The notes below the pieces were generated by a model, which made no database searches, had not been told where the DNA came from, and saw only the letters and a program-made list of their open reading frames with translations. A DNA stretch of 64,000 nucleotides from contig NZ_LT968776.1 of assembly GCF_900240975.1 (NCBI RefSeq), positions 2,539,092 to 2,603,091 on the forward strand, read 5' to 3'. Source of the stretch: Mycobacterium sp. 4858. GTDB lineage: Bacteria > Actinomycetota > Actinomycetes > Mycobacteriales > Mycobacteriaceae. Positions 51,415 to 60,210 of the stretch are shown in pieces (positions within the stretch are counted from its first letter, which is position 1; every line of letters begins with the position of its first letter). A program made the translations under genes and the position numbers.

Positions 51415-52245
51415 CTACACCCAGTAGGGCACCCGGGCGCGGTACTGCCGCATCGCGAACGCCGCCAGCACCCAGCCGACGACGGTCAGCACCGCCACCA
51501 CGGCCCAGTGCCGCAGCTCCTGGTGGGCGCCCAGCAGCGGGGCCCGAACGATGTCGAGGTAGTGCAGCAGTGGGTTGAGCTCGACGATGCTCGACCAGCG
51601 CCCCGCCCCCTGCTGCCGCAAGGTGTCGTCGTTCCAGATGATCGGCGTCATGAAGAACAGCAGCTGCACAACCGAGAACAGCAGCGGGCCGATGTCGCGG
51701 TAGCGGGTCGCCAGGATGCCGAAACACAGTGACACCCAGATGCAATTGAGCACGATCAGCCCCAGCGCCGGGATCACCGACAGATCCGCCCACGACCACG
51801 GCTTGGGGAAGATGATCGCGATGACGACGTAGATGACGATGTTGTGCGCGAACAGGATCATCTGCCGCCACACCAGCCGGTAGACGTGCACGCTCAGGGG
51901 TGTCGGCAGCTGCTTGATCAGTCCCTCGTTGGCGACGAAGACGTCGGCCCCCTCGAGGATGGCCGCGTTGATCAGGTTCCAGATGATCAAACCCAGCGTG
52001 ACGTACGGCAGGTGCACGGAGAGCTGGAGGTGAAACAGCTTGGAGTACAGGCCGCCCATCGCGACGGCCGTGGTGCCGGTTGCGATGGTGATCCAGAACG
52101 GTCCCAGCACCGAGCGGCGGTAGCGCTGCTTGATGTCCTGCCAGCCCAGGTGCAGCCACAGCTCGTGCCGGCGGAAACCGGCCACCAGATCGCCCCTGGC
52201 GCGGGTGAAGGTCCGCGACTGGGCCGCCGCGTCGAGAAACGTCAC
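51415..52245 (-). CDS. wzm: ABC-2 permease of the galactan exporter (Wzm)
   Basis: A 276-residue permease with six helices (for example LGPFWITIATGTTAVAMGGLY, YVTLGLIIWNLINAAI and LLFSVVQLLFFMTPIIW). It pairs with the Wzt ATPase to flip decaprenyl-diphosphate-linked galactan across the membrane. The GTG at 52245 overlaps the glfT1 stop (GTGA at 52242-52245), giving coupling; the longer open frame upstream is non-homologous. It is third of the wzt-glfT1-wzm set. Matches Rv3783. Confidence 0.93.
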   Translation of the reverse strand: MTFLDAAAQSRTFTRARGDLVAGFRRHELWLHLGWQDIKQRYRRSVLGPFWITIATGTTAVAMGGLYSKLFHLQLSVHLPYVTLGLIIWNLINAAILEGADVFVANEGLIKQLPTPLSVHVYRLVWRQMILFAHNIVIYVVIAIIFPKPWSWADLSVIPALGLIVLNCIWVSLCFGILATRYRDIGPLLFSVVQLLFFMTPIIWNDDTLRQQGAGRWSSIVELNPLLHYLDIVRAPLLGAHQELRHWAVVAVLTVVGWVLAAFAMRQYRARVPYWV

Positions 52246-53282
52246 CTGGGTCCTCCCGGGTCCGATGGTGGCGACCCGCTTCGCCCGGCTTCGCCGCGCT
52301 CGCGATCGCCACGGGGGTCCGATGGTGGCGACCCGCTTCGCCCGGCTTCGCCGCGCTCGCGATCGCCACGGGGGTCCGATGGTGGCGACCCGAATTGCTC
52401 GTGGCGTCCCAAGCGGCGCAACCGGATCCACTCGGCCAGGCCCCTGGGGTCGCGCCGCGTCACCAGGAAGTACCAGCCGAACCGAACCCATTCCTGGATC
52501 AGCAGCTTGCGCAGGCCCGGTTGGGCCAACAGGTAGCCGCGGTTGCGGTAGGTGTAGAACCGCTTGTTGGGGTCGTCGGGGTATTGGGTGTGCATGCGAC
52601 CGCCCAGGATCGGGCGGAATTCCGCGGAACCGCAGGGGTGCAGGTAGATCGCGTCCAGGCAGGTGCCGAACGGCAGGCCCGATCGCACCAGGCGCCGGTG
52701 CATCTCGACCTCGTCGCCCCGGATGAACAGCCGCAAGTCGGGGACGCCGATCGCTTCCAGGGTTTCCGCCCGGAACAGCGCGCCGTTGAACAGCGACGCT
52801 ATCCCGGGCAGCAGGTCCTGTCCCGCTTCGGTCCGCAATTCGCTTGCACGCCTGCGCCATACCAGGCCGCGGCGCAACGGGAACGCGAGCCGCTCCGGGT
52901 CGTCGGCGTTGCACACCATCGGCGACACTTCGGCCAAGGCGTGCCTTTCGGCGCACGCTAGCAGGGTGGCCAGCACGTGCGAGTCCTGTGGGCGCCCGTC
53001 GTCGTCGGCCAGCCACACCCAGTCGGCCCCCAGGGCCAGTGCGTGCAACATTCCCAGGGCGAAACCGCCTGCGCCGCCGAGGTTTCGGCGGGAGGCCAGG
53101 TAGGTGGTCGGGATCGGCTGGCCGGCAACCAGATCGCTGACCCGGCCGGAACCGGGGCCGTCGTTGTCGATGACGATCAGGTGGTCGGGTAGCCGCGTCT
53201 GGCTGCTCAGCGTGCCAAGCGACTTGGCCAGCTCGTCGGGTCGCCGGTGGGTGACGACGACGGCGATGACGGTTCCGCTCAT
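52242..53282 (-). CDS. glfT1: Galactofuranosyltransferase GlfT1 with repeat-encoded tail
   Basis: A 346-residue GT2 enzyme that adds the first two Galf residues to the rhamnose-GlcNAc linker. The GT-A features are AVVVTHRRPDELAKSL, NLGGAGGFALGML, ADDDGRPQD (metal site) and IRGDEVEMHRRL. The ATG at 53282 overlaps the wzt stop. The last 45 or so residues, from about 300, are a 19-residue repeat (SPPSDPRGDRERGEAGRSG) encoded by the 57-bp array at 52261-52392. M. tuberculosis GlfT1 (304 residues) lacks it. The catalytic domain is complete, so the tail is probably tolerated. Confidence 0.94.
   Translation of the reverse strand: MSGTVIAVVVTHRRPDELAKSLGTLSSQTRLPDHLIVIDNDGPGSGRVSDLVAGQPIPTTYLASRRNLGGAGGFALGMLHALALGADWVWLADDDGRPQDSHVLATLLACAERHALAEVSPMVCNADDPERLAFPLRRGLVWRRRASELRTEAGQDLLPGIASLFNGALFRAETLEAIGVPDLRLFIRGDEVEMHRRLVRSGLPFGTCLDAIYLHPCGSAEFRPILGGRMHTQYPDDPNKRFYTYRNRGYLLAQPGLRKLLIQEWVRFGWYFLVTRRDPRGLAEWIRLRRLGRHEQFGSPPSDPRGDRERGEAGRSGSPPSDPRGDRERGEAGRSGSPPSDPGGPR
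52261..52392. repeat. 57-bp tandem repeat in the glfT1 3' end
   Basis: Two identical 57-bp copies (52261-52317, 52318-52374) and an 18-bp partial copy (to 52392). Each unit has arms GTGGCGA and TCGCCAC, so it can form a hairpin. The period is a multiple of three, so copies stay in frame with glfT1. It ends 16 bp before the wzm start codon. Confidence 0.9.
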
Positions 53283-54076
53283 ATCTCGTTGCGCGTTTCG
53301 GCCAGCACCTCGTGCACGTGCCGGGCGGCGTCCTCCCCCTCGTAGGCGCGCACCACCTCTTCGATCCCGCCGGCCATCCGGATCACCCCGTGGTCGATCC
53401 ACATCGCGGTCTTGCACAGCCGCGCGAGGAATTCGTTGGAATGGCTGGCGAACACCAGGATTCCGGATCGCTCCACCAGGCTCTGCAGCCGGGACTGTGC
53501 CTTCTTCATGAAGTCGGCGTCCACCGCACCCAGACCTTCGTCGAGCAGCAGGATCTCGGGGTCGATGCTGGTGACCACGCCCATCGCCAGCCGCACCCGC
53601 ATCCCGGTGGAGTACGTGCGCAGCGGCATCGACAGGTAGTCGCCCAGCTCGGTGAACTCGGCGATCTCGTCCACCTTGGCCATCATCTGCTTTCGGGTCT
53701 GCCCCAAAAACAGCCCGCGGATGATGATGTTCTCGTAACCGGAGATCTCGGGGTCCATCCCGACCCCCAGGTCGAAGATGGGTGCGACCCGGCCGGTGAC
53801 CTCCGCCCATCCGCGGGTGGGTTCGTAGATGCCCGAAAGCAGCCGCAGCAGAGTCGATTTCCCGGCGCCGTTGTGGCCGACCAGACCGACCCGGTCGCCC
53901 AGCTCGAGGGACAGGGTGATGTCCCGTAGCGCCTCGACGACGACCACGTTGGAGCTGTTGCGCCCGATCGTGCCGCCCGCCTTGCCCAGGAAGGCTTTCT
54001 TCAGGGAGCGCGACTTCGCGTCGAAAATGGGAAATTCCACCCACGCGTTGTGCGTCTCGATGTGAGGACCCGCCAC
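53279..54076 (-). CDS. wzt: ABC transporter ATPase of the galactan exporter (Wzt)
   Basis: A 265-residue ATPase. Walker A is GHNGAGKST, the signature is the STGMRVRLAMG variant of LSGGQ, Walker B is EILLLDEGLGAVD and the H-loop is FASHSNEF. It energises Wzm export of lipid-linked galactan. The GTG at 54076 is chosen because the protein then starts at the family N-terminus (HIETHNAWVEFPIFDAKSRS); longer frames add unrelated residues. It lies 11 bp after bpa and overlaps glfT1 by an ATGA. Matches Rv3781. Confidence 0.93.
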   Translation of the reverse strand: MAGPHIETHNAWVEFPIFDAKSRSLKKAFLGKAGGTIGRNSSNVVVVEALRDITLSLELGDRVGLVGHNGAGKSTLLRLLSGIYEPTRGWAEVTGRVAPIFDLGVGMDPEISGYENIIIRGLFLGQTRKQMMAKVDEIAEFTELGDYLSMPLRTYSTGMRVRLAMGVVTSIDPEILLLDEGLGAVDADFMKKAQSRLQSLVERSGILVFASHSNEFLARLCKTAMWIDHGVIRMAGGIEEVVRAYEGEDAARHVHEVLAETRNEI

Positions 54077-54087
54077 CGTGCTGCGCT

Positions 54088-54594
54088 TTACAGGTACTGG
54101 CCGTGCCCGGACCCGCCCGGCTTGCTGACACCCGGGGGAAGCGCGCCCTGGCGCATGTTCTCCAGCTGCGCGCGGGCGGCCATCTGCTGGGCGAACAGCG
54201 CCGTCTGGATGCCGTGGAACAGCCCTTCCAGCCACCCGACCAATTGGGCCTGGGCGATGCGCAATTCGGCGTCCGACGGCGCCGAGTCCTCGTTGAACGG
54301 CAGGGTGAGGCGGTCGAGCTCTTCGCGCAGTTCCGGAGCCAGCCCCTCCTCGAGTTCGCGGATGCTGGTCTCGTGGATCTCGCGTAGGCGGTTGCGGCTG
54401 GCCTCGTCGAGCGGTGCGGCGCGCACCTCCTCGAGCAGTTGCTTGATCATCGTCCCGATGCGCATCACCTTCGCGGGCTGCTCAACCAGATCGGTCAGGG
54501 AGTGCTCGTCGGCGTCTTCCTCCGGCGCCGACGTCAGCCGCGGATCCACGTCGCCGATGATCTCGATGCCATCGTCGTCGTTGCGGGTAGTCAA
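54088..54594 (-). CDS. bpa: Bacterial proteasome activator Bpa
   Basis: A 168-residue ring-forming activator that opens the 20S proteasome gate without ATP and feeds it unfolded proteins such as HspR. The core is a long helical bundle (LTDLVEQPAKVMRIGTMIKQLLEEV, LREIHETSIRELEEGL, AQAQLVGWLEGLFHGIQTALFAQQ). The C-terminus ends in GQYL, the essential proteasome-docking motif, so this copy should be functional. It is placed in the galactan exporter transcript, 21 bp after Rv3779 and 11 bp before wzt. Matches Rv3780. Confidence 0.95.
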   Translation of the reverse strand: MTTRNDDDGIEIIGDVDPRLTSAPEEDADEHSLTDLVEQPAKVMRIGTMIKQLLEEVRAAPLDEASRNRLREIHETSIRELEEGLAPELREELDRLTLPFNEDSAPSDAELRIAQAQLVGWLEGLFHGIQTALFAQQMAARAQLENMRQGALPPGVSKPGGSGHGQYL

Positions 54595-54615
54595 TCCATC
54601 ACCATCCTTTGCGGA

Positions 54616-56589
54616 CTAAGAGTGCGGCGCCGCGCCGCTTCCGCGCCATTCGTAGATTCGGGCTCCACCATTGTCGTAGATCAGCGTCCACGACTGCGAT
54701 TTATCCAGTGACACTAGTCCGTCGGGTACGGCGAACCCGCGGACCGTCGGCTGGCTGGTGTAGATGTACCGGATGTTGAGCGCTTTGATCGCCTCGACCA
54801 CCCGTGGGTCGGAATCCCCCCTGCGGGCGTAGGCCCAGAAGATGTAGCGGTTGGGGCCGGGTCCCATCTGCTGCGGGTAGTCGTAATGGGTCCACAGCGG
54901 GTGCAGGTCGGCGACGGCATACATCCATGCAGTGCCGTCGGTGTTGGCGTTGCCGATCACGGTGCTGTGCGCCTCGGGCAGCGTGGCCAGGTAGGCCATG
55001 GCCATCAGGTCGCGCTGGTCGATCATCACCGAGTCGTACTTGTCGCCGAACAGCACCAGGTGTCGATAGAAGTAGTGGCGGGCGGTGAAGACGGTCGTCG
55101 CCACCAGCAGGACCGCCGTCGCCGCGGTCCACGCCGGCGCGGGTAAGGGTTTGAATCGGCCGGCGACTCGTTGGGCGCCGGCCACCACCACCATGACGGT
55201 CAGAAACAATGCGACCCCGGCCATCGGTTCCAGCAGCAGGGTGATCGCGGCCGAGATCCGGCGCGGGTCCTTGTAGAAGAACTCCCCGAACGCACCGGCA
55301 ATCGCACCGACCGGGCCGCCGAGCGGCGTTCCGGCGTCGACGTCGACCACCACGAGCAACAGCCACAGCGCCAGCGGCCACCAGATCCTCTTGTAGGCGA
55401 AGATGATCCCGCCGAGGATCGCCAGCGACATCAGGCCGTACTGGTACGGGAAGTCGTTGAGGTGACGCGAGTGCTGGAAGACGGCGTCCCACACCCCCCG
55501 CTTCTTGCTGAGCTTGGTCAAAAACGAGTGCCCGGCGATGATGTCTTCCTGTTGGCGGACGCTGATGAATTGCGGCAACAGGATCAGCGCGGTCGCCACG
55601 GCCACGCCGGCGAGCGTCACGGCGTCGGCGACGCGGGCGCGGACGGGGTGCCACAGCACGTCGAACATCCACCAGGCGACGACGAACAGCACGACGATGA
55701 ACCCGCCGGTCAGATGGACCGACATCACCCCCACGACGGCCAGCACGGCGGCCGGGATGCGGTCGCGGTGGCGCAGCGTCGAGGCGATCAGCACGAACGT
55801 GGGGACGACGACCCCGTAGGCCGCCAGGTTGGGCATCGCGGCGACACCGAACTCGACGTAGGGGAGGGCCGTGAACGACACCGACAGTGCGGCGGTGGTG
55901 GCGGCCGCGCCGGCGGTGCGCCATTGCCCCCAGTGCGGGCGCAGCAGCCGCCAGGTCAGCATCGCCGCGCTGCTGGGGAACAGCCAGATCGAGGCCGCCA
56001 CCGAGCTCAGCGTGTAGCCGGTGGTGGGCGCGGCCCCGGTGAGCTGACAGAACACCGCCACCCACGCGTGGAACACCGACGGGTAGTACAGCGTCTGGTG
56101 CGTTTCGACGTTGCGCAGCTCGCCCATGTGGGTGGACGACGCCTGCCCGGTGTCGAGGATGAACCGCACCTCGTTGGCGTGCCAGACGGCGTCCCAGGTG
56201 CTGGGGATGGTCTGCCACCGGGTGGCCAGGCCGCGGTAGGCCGCCCACATGATGAGCAGGGACCCCAGCAGCACCCCGGCCGCGACGAGGATTGCGGGCC
56301 AGCGGCCGATCCCCCGCGCCTCGGCCTCGGTGTCGCGGTAGCGGCCGAGCAGCAGCTGCAGGGCCGTCATCACCAGGCACACCGCGACCAGAGTGGCCAG
56401 CGCCGTCCAACCGTTCCACGGGATTCCGACCGCGCCGAACGGGATGATCGCCAGCGCGACGGCGCCGTAGGTCAGCGCCGGGCCCACCGCGACCGCGACG
56501 GGCCAACTCAGCTGACTGATACGCGCGATGATCGCTCCGGGCGCTATCAGCAAAAACAATGCGATCAGCGTTCCGAACCAGAGCCCCAC
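54616..56589 (-). CDS. Polytopic membrane protein, Rv3779-like (DUF6541)
   Basis: A 657-residue multi-helix protein of the DUF6541 group; the fold resembles GT-C glycosyltransferases. Rv3779 was linked in the literature to polyprenyl-phosphomannose synthesis, an assignment I cannot confirm from sequence. About 11-13 helices are followed by a soluble periplasmic C-terminal domain (VIGNANTDGTAWMYAVADLHPLWTHYDY). The GTG at 56589 (MGLWFGTLIALF) opens at the first helix; upstream in-frame residues look non-coding. It is first gene of the set with bpa, wzt, glfT1 and wzm. Confidence 0.85.
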   Translation of the reverse strand: MGLWFGTLIALFLLIAPGAIIARISQLSWPVAVAVGPALTYGAVALAIIPFGAVGIPWNGWTALATLVAVCLVMTALQLLLGRYRDTEAEARGIGRWPAILVAAGVLLGSLLIMWAAYRGLATRWQTIPSTWDAVWHANEVRFILDTGQASSTHMGELRNVETHQTLYYPSVFHAWVAVFCQLTGAAPTTGYTLSSVAASIWLFPSSAAMLTWRLLRPHWGQWRTAGAAATTAALSVSFTALPYVEFGVAAMPNLAAYGVVVPTFVLIASTLRHRDRIPAAVLAVVGVMSVHLTGGFIVVLFVVAWWMFDVLWHPVRARVADAVTLAGVAVATALILLPQFISVRQQEDIIAGHSFLTKLSKKRGVWDAVFQHSRHLNDFPYQYGLMSLAILGGIIFAYKRIWWPLALWLLLVVVDVDAGTPLGGPVGAIAGAFGEFFYKDPRRISAAITLLLEPMAGVALFLTVMVVVAGAQRVAGRFKPLPAPAWTAATAVLLVATTVFTARHYFYRHLVLFGDKYDSVMIDQRDLMAMAYLATLPEAHSTVIGNANTDGTAWMYAVADLHPLWTHYDYPQQMGPGPNRYIFWAYARRGDSDPRVVEAIKALNIRYIYTSQPTVRGFAVPDGLVSLDKSQSWTLIYDNGGARIYEWRGSGAAPHS

Positions 56590-56717
56590 TCGACTAGTAT
56601 GGCTGGCCGGGTGTCCTGCCCCTGCGAAGCCACTGGCTGGCCTCAACGGCTCGAGCGTTCCGGGCACCCGCTACCGTCACAGTTTCGCGGAAATGCGCAA
56701 GCTCTAAGGTGGCTGGC

Positions 56718-57914
56718 ATGGCTTACGACGTCGCCCGGGTGCGCGGACTGCATCCGTCGCTGGGTGACGGGTGGGTGCACTTCGATGCGCCTACCGGGAT
56801 GCTCATCCCCGATTCCGTCGCGACCACCGTTTCGACCGCCTTCCGCAGGTCCAGCGCCACCACGGTCGGCGCGCATCCGTCCGCGCAGCGCAGCGCCGCC
56901 ATCCTCGAGGCGGCGCGGGCGGCGGTGGCCGACCTGTTCAATGTGGAACCGGCGGGCGTGGTGCTCGGGGCCGACCGCGCGATCCTGCTGTCGGCGCTGG
57001 CCGAGGCGTCGTCCTCGCGGGCGGGGCTGGGCTACGAGGTGATCGTCAGCCGCCTGGACGACGAGGCGAACATCGCGCCCTGGCTGCGGGCGGCGCACCG
57101 CTACGGCGCCAAGGTGAAGTGGGCCGAGATCGACATCGAGACCGGCGAGCTGCCGACCTGGCAGTGGGAGGGCTTGATCGGGAAATCGACCAGGCTGGTG
57201 GCCGTCGCGTCGGCGTCCGCGACGCTGGGCACGGTCACTGACCTTCGGGCGATGACCAAGCTGGTGCACGACGTCGGCGGGCTGGTGGTGGTCGACCATT
57301 CCGCCGCGGCGCCGTACCGGTTGCTCGACGTGCGGGAAACCGACGCCGACGTGGTGGCGGTGAACGCCCTGGCGTGGGGCGGTCCGCCGATCGGCGCGGT
57401 GGTGTTCCGCGATCCGGCACTGCTCAATTCGTTCAGCTCGATCTCGACCGACCCGAAGGCCACCGGCGCGGCGCGTCTCGAGATCGGCGCGCACCAGTTC
57501 GGTCTGCTGGCCGGGGTGGTCGCCAGCATCGAGTATCTGGCGGCGCTCGACGAGTCGGCCCGCGGCAGCCGGCGCGAACGCCTGTCGGTGTCGATGCAAT
57601 CGGCCAGTTCGTATCTGAACCGGATCTTCGATTACCTGATGGTGTCGTTGCGGTCGTTGCCGTTGGTCATGGTGATCGGCCGTCCGGAGGTGCGGATACC
57701 CGTGGTGAGCTTCGCCCTGAACGGCGTGCCCGCCGAGCGGGTGGTGCAGCGGTTGGCGGACAACGGGATTCTGGCCGTCACCAACGAGAACTCCCGCGCG
57801 CTCGACGTGCTGGGCGTCAACGACGTCGGCGGAGCGGTGACCGTCGGGCTGGCGCATTACTCGACGACGGCCGAGGTCGATCAGTTGGTGCGCGCGCTGG
57901 CGTCCCTGGGCTGA
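56718..57914 (+). CDS. Cysteine desulfurase/aminotransferase-like protein lacking the PLP lysine, Rv3778c-like
   Basis: A 398-residue fold-type I PLP-enzyme relative. Recognisable parts are AHPSAQRSAAILEAARAAVADL, ATLGTVTDLRAM and VVVDHSAAAPYRL, the cofactor Asp region. The Schiff-base motif SGHK is replaced by NALA (Ala217-Leu-Ala219) before WGGPPIGAVVF, and the catalytic Cys loop is absent. If the alignment is right, the protein cannot form the internal aldimine and is a pseudo-enzyme. The ATG at 56718 follows AAGGTGG. It is divergent from Rv3779. Length equals Rv3778c, so the loss is probably ancestral. Confidence 0.82.
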   Translation: MAYDVARVRGLHPSLGDGWVHFDAPTGMLIPDSVATTVSTAFRRSSATTVGAHPSAQRSAAILEAARAAVADLFNVEPAGVVLGADRAILLSALAEASSSRAGLGYEVIVSRLDDEANIAPWLRAAHRYGAKVKWAEIDIETGELPTWQWEGLIGKSTRLVAVASASATLGTVTDLRAMTKLVHDVGGLVVVDHSAAAPYRLLDVRETDADVVAVNALAWGGPPIGAVVFRDPALLNSFSSISTDPKATGAARLEIGAHQFGLLAGVVASIEYLAALDESARGSRRERLSVSMQSASSYLNRIFDYLMVSLRSLPLVMVIGRPEVRIPVVSFALNGVPAERVVQRLADNGILAVTNENSRALDVLGVNDVGGAVTVGLAHYSTTAEVDQLVRALASLG

Positions 57915-57958
57915 GCCTTTCGGTTCCGCGAGCGGGCGGTACCCCAGCCCGCGGGCCG

Positions 57959-58936
57959 CTAGACCGTAAGCACGATCTTTCCGCTCACCTTGCTCGACGT
58001 CAGCAGTTGATGCGCCTCACCGGCCTGCTGAATCGGCATGCGGGCGCCGATGATCGGCCGGACGCGGCCCTCGGCGATCATCGGCCAGACCGAGCCGATC
58101 ACCGCCTGCACGATCTCGGTCTTGCTGTTGGGCCCGGTCACTGGGCGGGCACGCAGCGTGGTGCCGATCACCCGGGCGCGCTTCGCCAAGAGCTTGCCGA
58201 TGTTGAGCTCGCCCTTGATGCCGCCCTGCATGCCGATGATGACCAGCTGTCCGTCGGTGGCCAGGGCGTCGATATTGCGGTCCAGGTAGGCGGCGCCCAT
58301 GATGTCGAGGATCACGTCGGCTCCGCCGCTTTCTTGCAGCCGCGCGACGAAATCTTCGTCGCGGTAGTTGATGGTGATTTCGGCGCCCAGCTCACGGCAG
58401 AATTCCAGCTTCTCCGCCGAACCGGCCGTGACGGCCACCCGGGCCCCCAACGCCCGCGCGACCTGGATCGCGTGGCTTCCGATGCCGCTGGCGCCGCCGT
58501 GCAGCAGCAGCAGCTGGCCCGCACCCAGGTGGGCGGTGAGCACCAGGTTGGACCACACCGTGCAGGCCACCTCCGGCAGCCCGGCGGCGTCGATCAGGTC
58601 GACACGAGAGGGGATCGGCATCACCTGGCCGGCGGGAACGGCGACGTACTCGGCGTACCCACCGCCCGCCAGCAGCGCGCAAACGTCTTGTCCGACAGTC
58701 CAATCCGTGACACCTTCGCCGGCGTCGGCGACCACGCCGGACACCTCCATGCCGATGATGTCGCTGGCGCCCGGCGGCGGCGGATACTTACCGGCGGCCT
58801 GCAGTAGGTCGGCGCGGTTCACGCCGGCGGCGGCGACCTTGATCAACACCTCGCCGGGTCCAGCGGACACGTCGGGCGCGTCTTGCCAGGAAAGGTGATC
58901 GGGGGATTCGGCGACGATGGCGCGCATGGTGGCCAC
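57959..58936 (-). CDS. Zinc-free quinone oxidoreductase (MDR family), Rv3777-like
   Basis: A 325-residue NADPH:quinone reductase-type enzyme. The GroES-like domain includes GVNRADLLQAAGKYPPP and IGMEVSGVV; the cofactor domain has LLLHGGASGIGSHAIQVARALGARV. No zinc-binding Cys cluster is present. It reduces quinones or enoyl-type substrates with NADPH. The GTG at 58936 gives MATM before RAIVAES, matching the four extra residues recalled for M. tuberculosis; ATG 58927 is an alternative. It is convergent with the desulfurase-like gene. Confidence 0.87.
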   Translation of the reverse strand: MATMRAIVAESPDHLSWQDAPDVSAGPGEVLIKVAAAGVNRADLLQAAGKYPPPPGASDIIGMEVSGVVADAGEGVTDWTVGQDVCALLAGGGYAEYVAVPAGQVMPIPSRVDLIDAAGLPEVACTVWSNLVLTAHLGAGQLLLLHGGASGIGSHAIQVARALGARVAVTAGSAEKLEFCRELGAEITINYRDEDFVARLQESGGADVILDIMGAAYLDRNIDALATDGQLVIIGMQGGIKGELNIGKLLAKRARVIGTTLRARPVTGPNSKTEIVQAVIGSVWPMIAEGRVRPIIGARMPIQQAGEAHQLLTSSKVSGKIVLTV

Positions 58937-58951
58937 GCTACCGACCCCCGT

Positions 58952-58957
58952 TACGCT
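58952..58957 (+). promoter_or_regulatory. -10 box of the tRNA-Ser gene
   Basis: TACGCT fits TANNNT and ends seven bases before the mature tRNA 5' end. No clear -35 partner was found in the upstream gene start. Confidence 0.35.
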
Positions 58958-58964
58958 TATCGGC

Positions 58965-59051
58965 GGTGGCGTGGCAGAGCGGCCTAATGCACTCGCCTTG
59001 AAAGCGAGAGACGGCTAACACCGTCCGGGGGTTCAAATCCCTCCGCCACCG
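58965..59051 (+). tRNA. tRNA-Ser (anticodon UGA)
   Basis: A class II tRNA of 87 nt. The acceptor stem pairs GGTGGCG (58965-58971) with CGCCACC (59044-59050), discriminator G. The anticodon stem CTCGC/GCGAG encloses CTTGAAA, giving anticodon TGA at 58999-59001. A long variable arm (GACGG/CCGTC) is typical of serine tRNAs. The T arm contains GGTTCAAATCC. CCA is not encoded. It decodes UCA and, by wobble, other UCN codons. Confidence 0.95.
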
Positions 59052-59057
59052 CGCGTG

Positions 59058-60176
59058 TCACCCGACGGGCTGGTGCAGCATCGGCGCGTAGCGAAGCAGT
59101 GCCCCGATGCCGTCGGCCGGGGCGATCCGCTCGTCGGTGCGCACCAGCGACGCCCCGACCGCAATCGCGAACAGCGGCAGGGCCTCGTCGGCGCGCAGCG
59201 TCTTGTCCGCGGCCGCGCCGTGCTCGGACAACACGTTCGCGTCGGGGGCGACGGTCGTCAGATCGGCGTCGGCGACCACGGTGGCGTCGCCGACGTCACC
59301 GATGATCAACGTGTCCACCGCGCCCTGGCGCAGGGCCGAGCACACCGCGCCCAGCCCCTCGGCGGCCAGCCCCGATTGCCGGCCTACCTCGGCGGTGAAC
59401 CGATCGGCCGCGTCGTCGATGACCCGCAACCGTCGGCTGACGAACGCGGCTTCAATGGCCCGCCGAACTTCTTCGTCGTCGTGACCGCTGTGTCGCGCAC
59501 CCACCTGCAGCTGAATCACCCGCTCGCGCAGTCGATCTGGCAGGGCGGACAGCAGGTCCGAACGTGACCGCACCTCGCCGACGACGAAGATCATCTCGAT
59601 CGACTTGTCGTCGACCAGCTCGCCGACCCGGTCGGCGACGGCTCGCACGTTCTTGCGGGCGGCTTCATCGGTGCGCAATTGCGGGTCGCCGTATCCGGCG
59701 GTTTCGGCGCCGGCGGCCTTGTGGACGGGATAGCCGCCACCGTCAACGGTTTCGGTGCGCAGGGTGCCGTTGACGTGGGCGGTGATGTCGGCGCCGGTGT
59801 GGTCCGCCACCACCAGCAGATAGTCCGGGTGATCGAAGCCCAGTTCGACGATCGGTAGCACGAAAGGCAATTCGGAGACGCGCACGACCGTCTCGGCGGT
59901 GGGCCGGGTGAGGTGCTCGTTGAGGAGCACGCCCTGGGAGCCCGCCACCACGCCGCGGCCGCTGCGGCCGATCGGCGGGCGCAGGCCCAGCACGGCGCGC
60001 CCGATGTCGTCGATCACCGCCGCGCCGGCGACCTGTCTGTCGAGTTCTTCTTTCAGCGCACGCCATTTGAGCTCGAGCTGGGCTTCGGCGTCGTGGGTGT
60101 CGTGCGAATCGTCGAAGTAGACCGACGCGAACGGCCCGGGGGAATCCAGCAGCTTGCGAAAGCGTTCAGAGTCCAT
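59058..60176 (-). CDS. Rv2629-like (Vms1/baeRF-type) protein
   Basis: A 372-residue protein closely similar to Rv2629, of the bacterial eRF1-like (Vms1/baeRF) group. The N-terminal part has GPFASVYFDDSHDTHDAE; the middle has DHTGADITAH, VDGGGYPVHK and FVVGEVRSRSDLL; and the C-terminal L7Ae-like part has DTLIIGDVGDATV and ADEALPLFAIAVGASLVR. Relatives act in ribosome quality control or peptidyl-tRNA hydrolysis, which is a family inference. The ATG at 60176 is chosen from homology. It is a dosR-type regulon gene in M. tuberculosis, but no such site is visible here. It is next to a tRNA gene and a 63-residue protein gene. Confidence 0.85.
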   Translation of the reverse strand: MDSERFRKLLDSPGPFASVYFDDSHDTHDAEAQLELKWRALKEELDRQVAGAAVIDDIGRAVLGLRPPIGRSGRGVVAGSQGVLLNEHLTRPTAETVVRVSELPFVLPIVELGFDHPDYLLVVADHTGADITAHVNGTLRTETVDGGGYPVHKAAGAETAGYGDPQLRTDEAARKNVRAVADRVGELVDDKSIEMIFVVGEVRSRSDLLSALPDRLRERVIQLQVGARHSGHDDEEVRRAIEAAFVSRRLRVIDDAADRFTAEVGRQSGLAAEGLGAVCSALRQGAVDTLIIGDVGDATVVADADLTTVAPDANVLSEHGAAADKTLRADEALPLFAIAVGASLVRTDERIAPADGIGALLRYAPMLHQPVG

Positions 60177-60210
60177 GTCTTTGGGTGCCCGGCGGGCCGG
60201 GCCGCAAACC

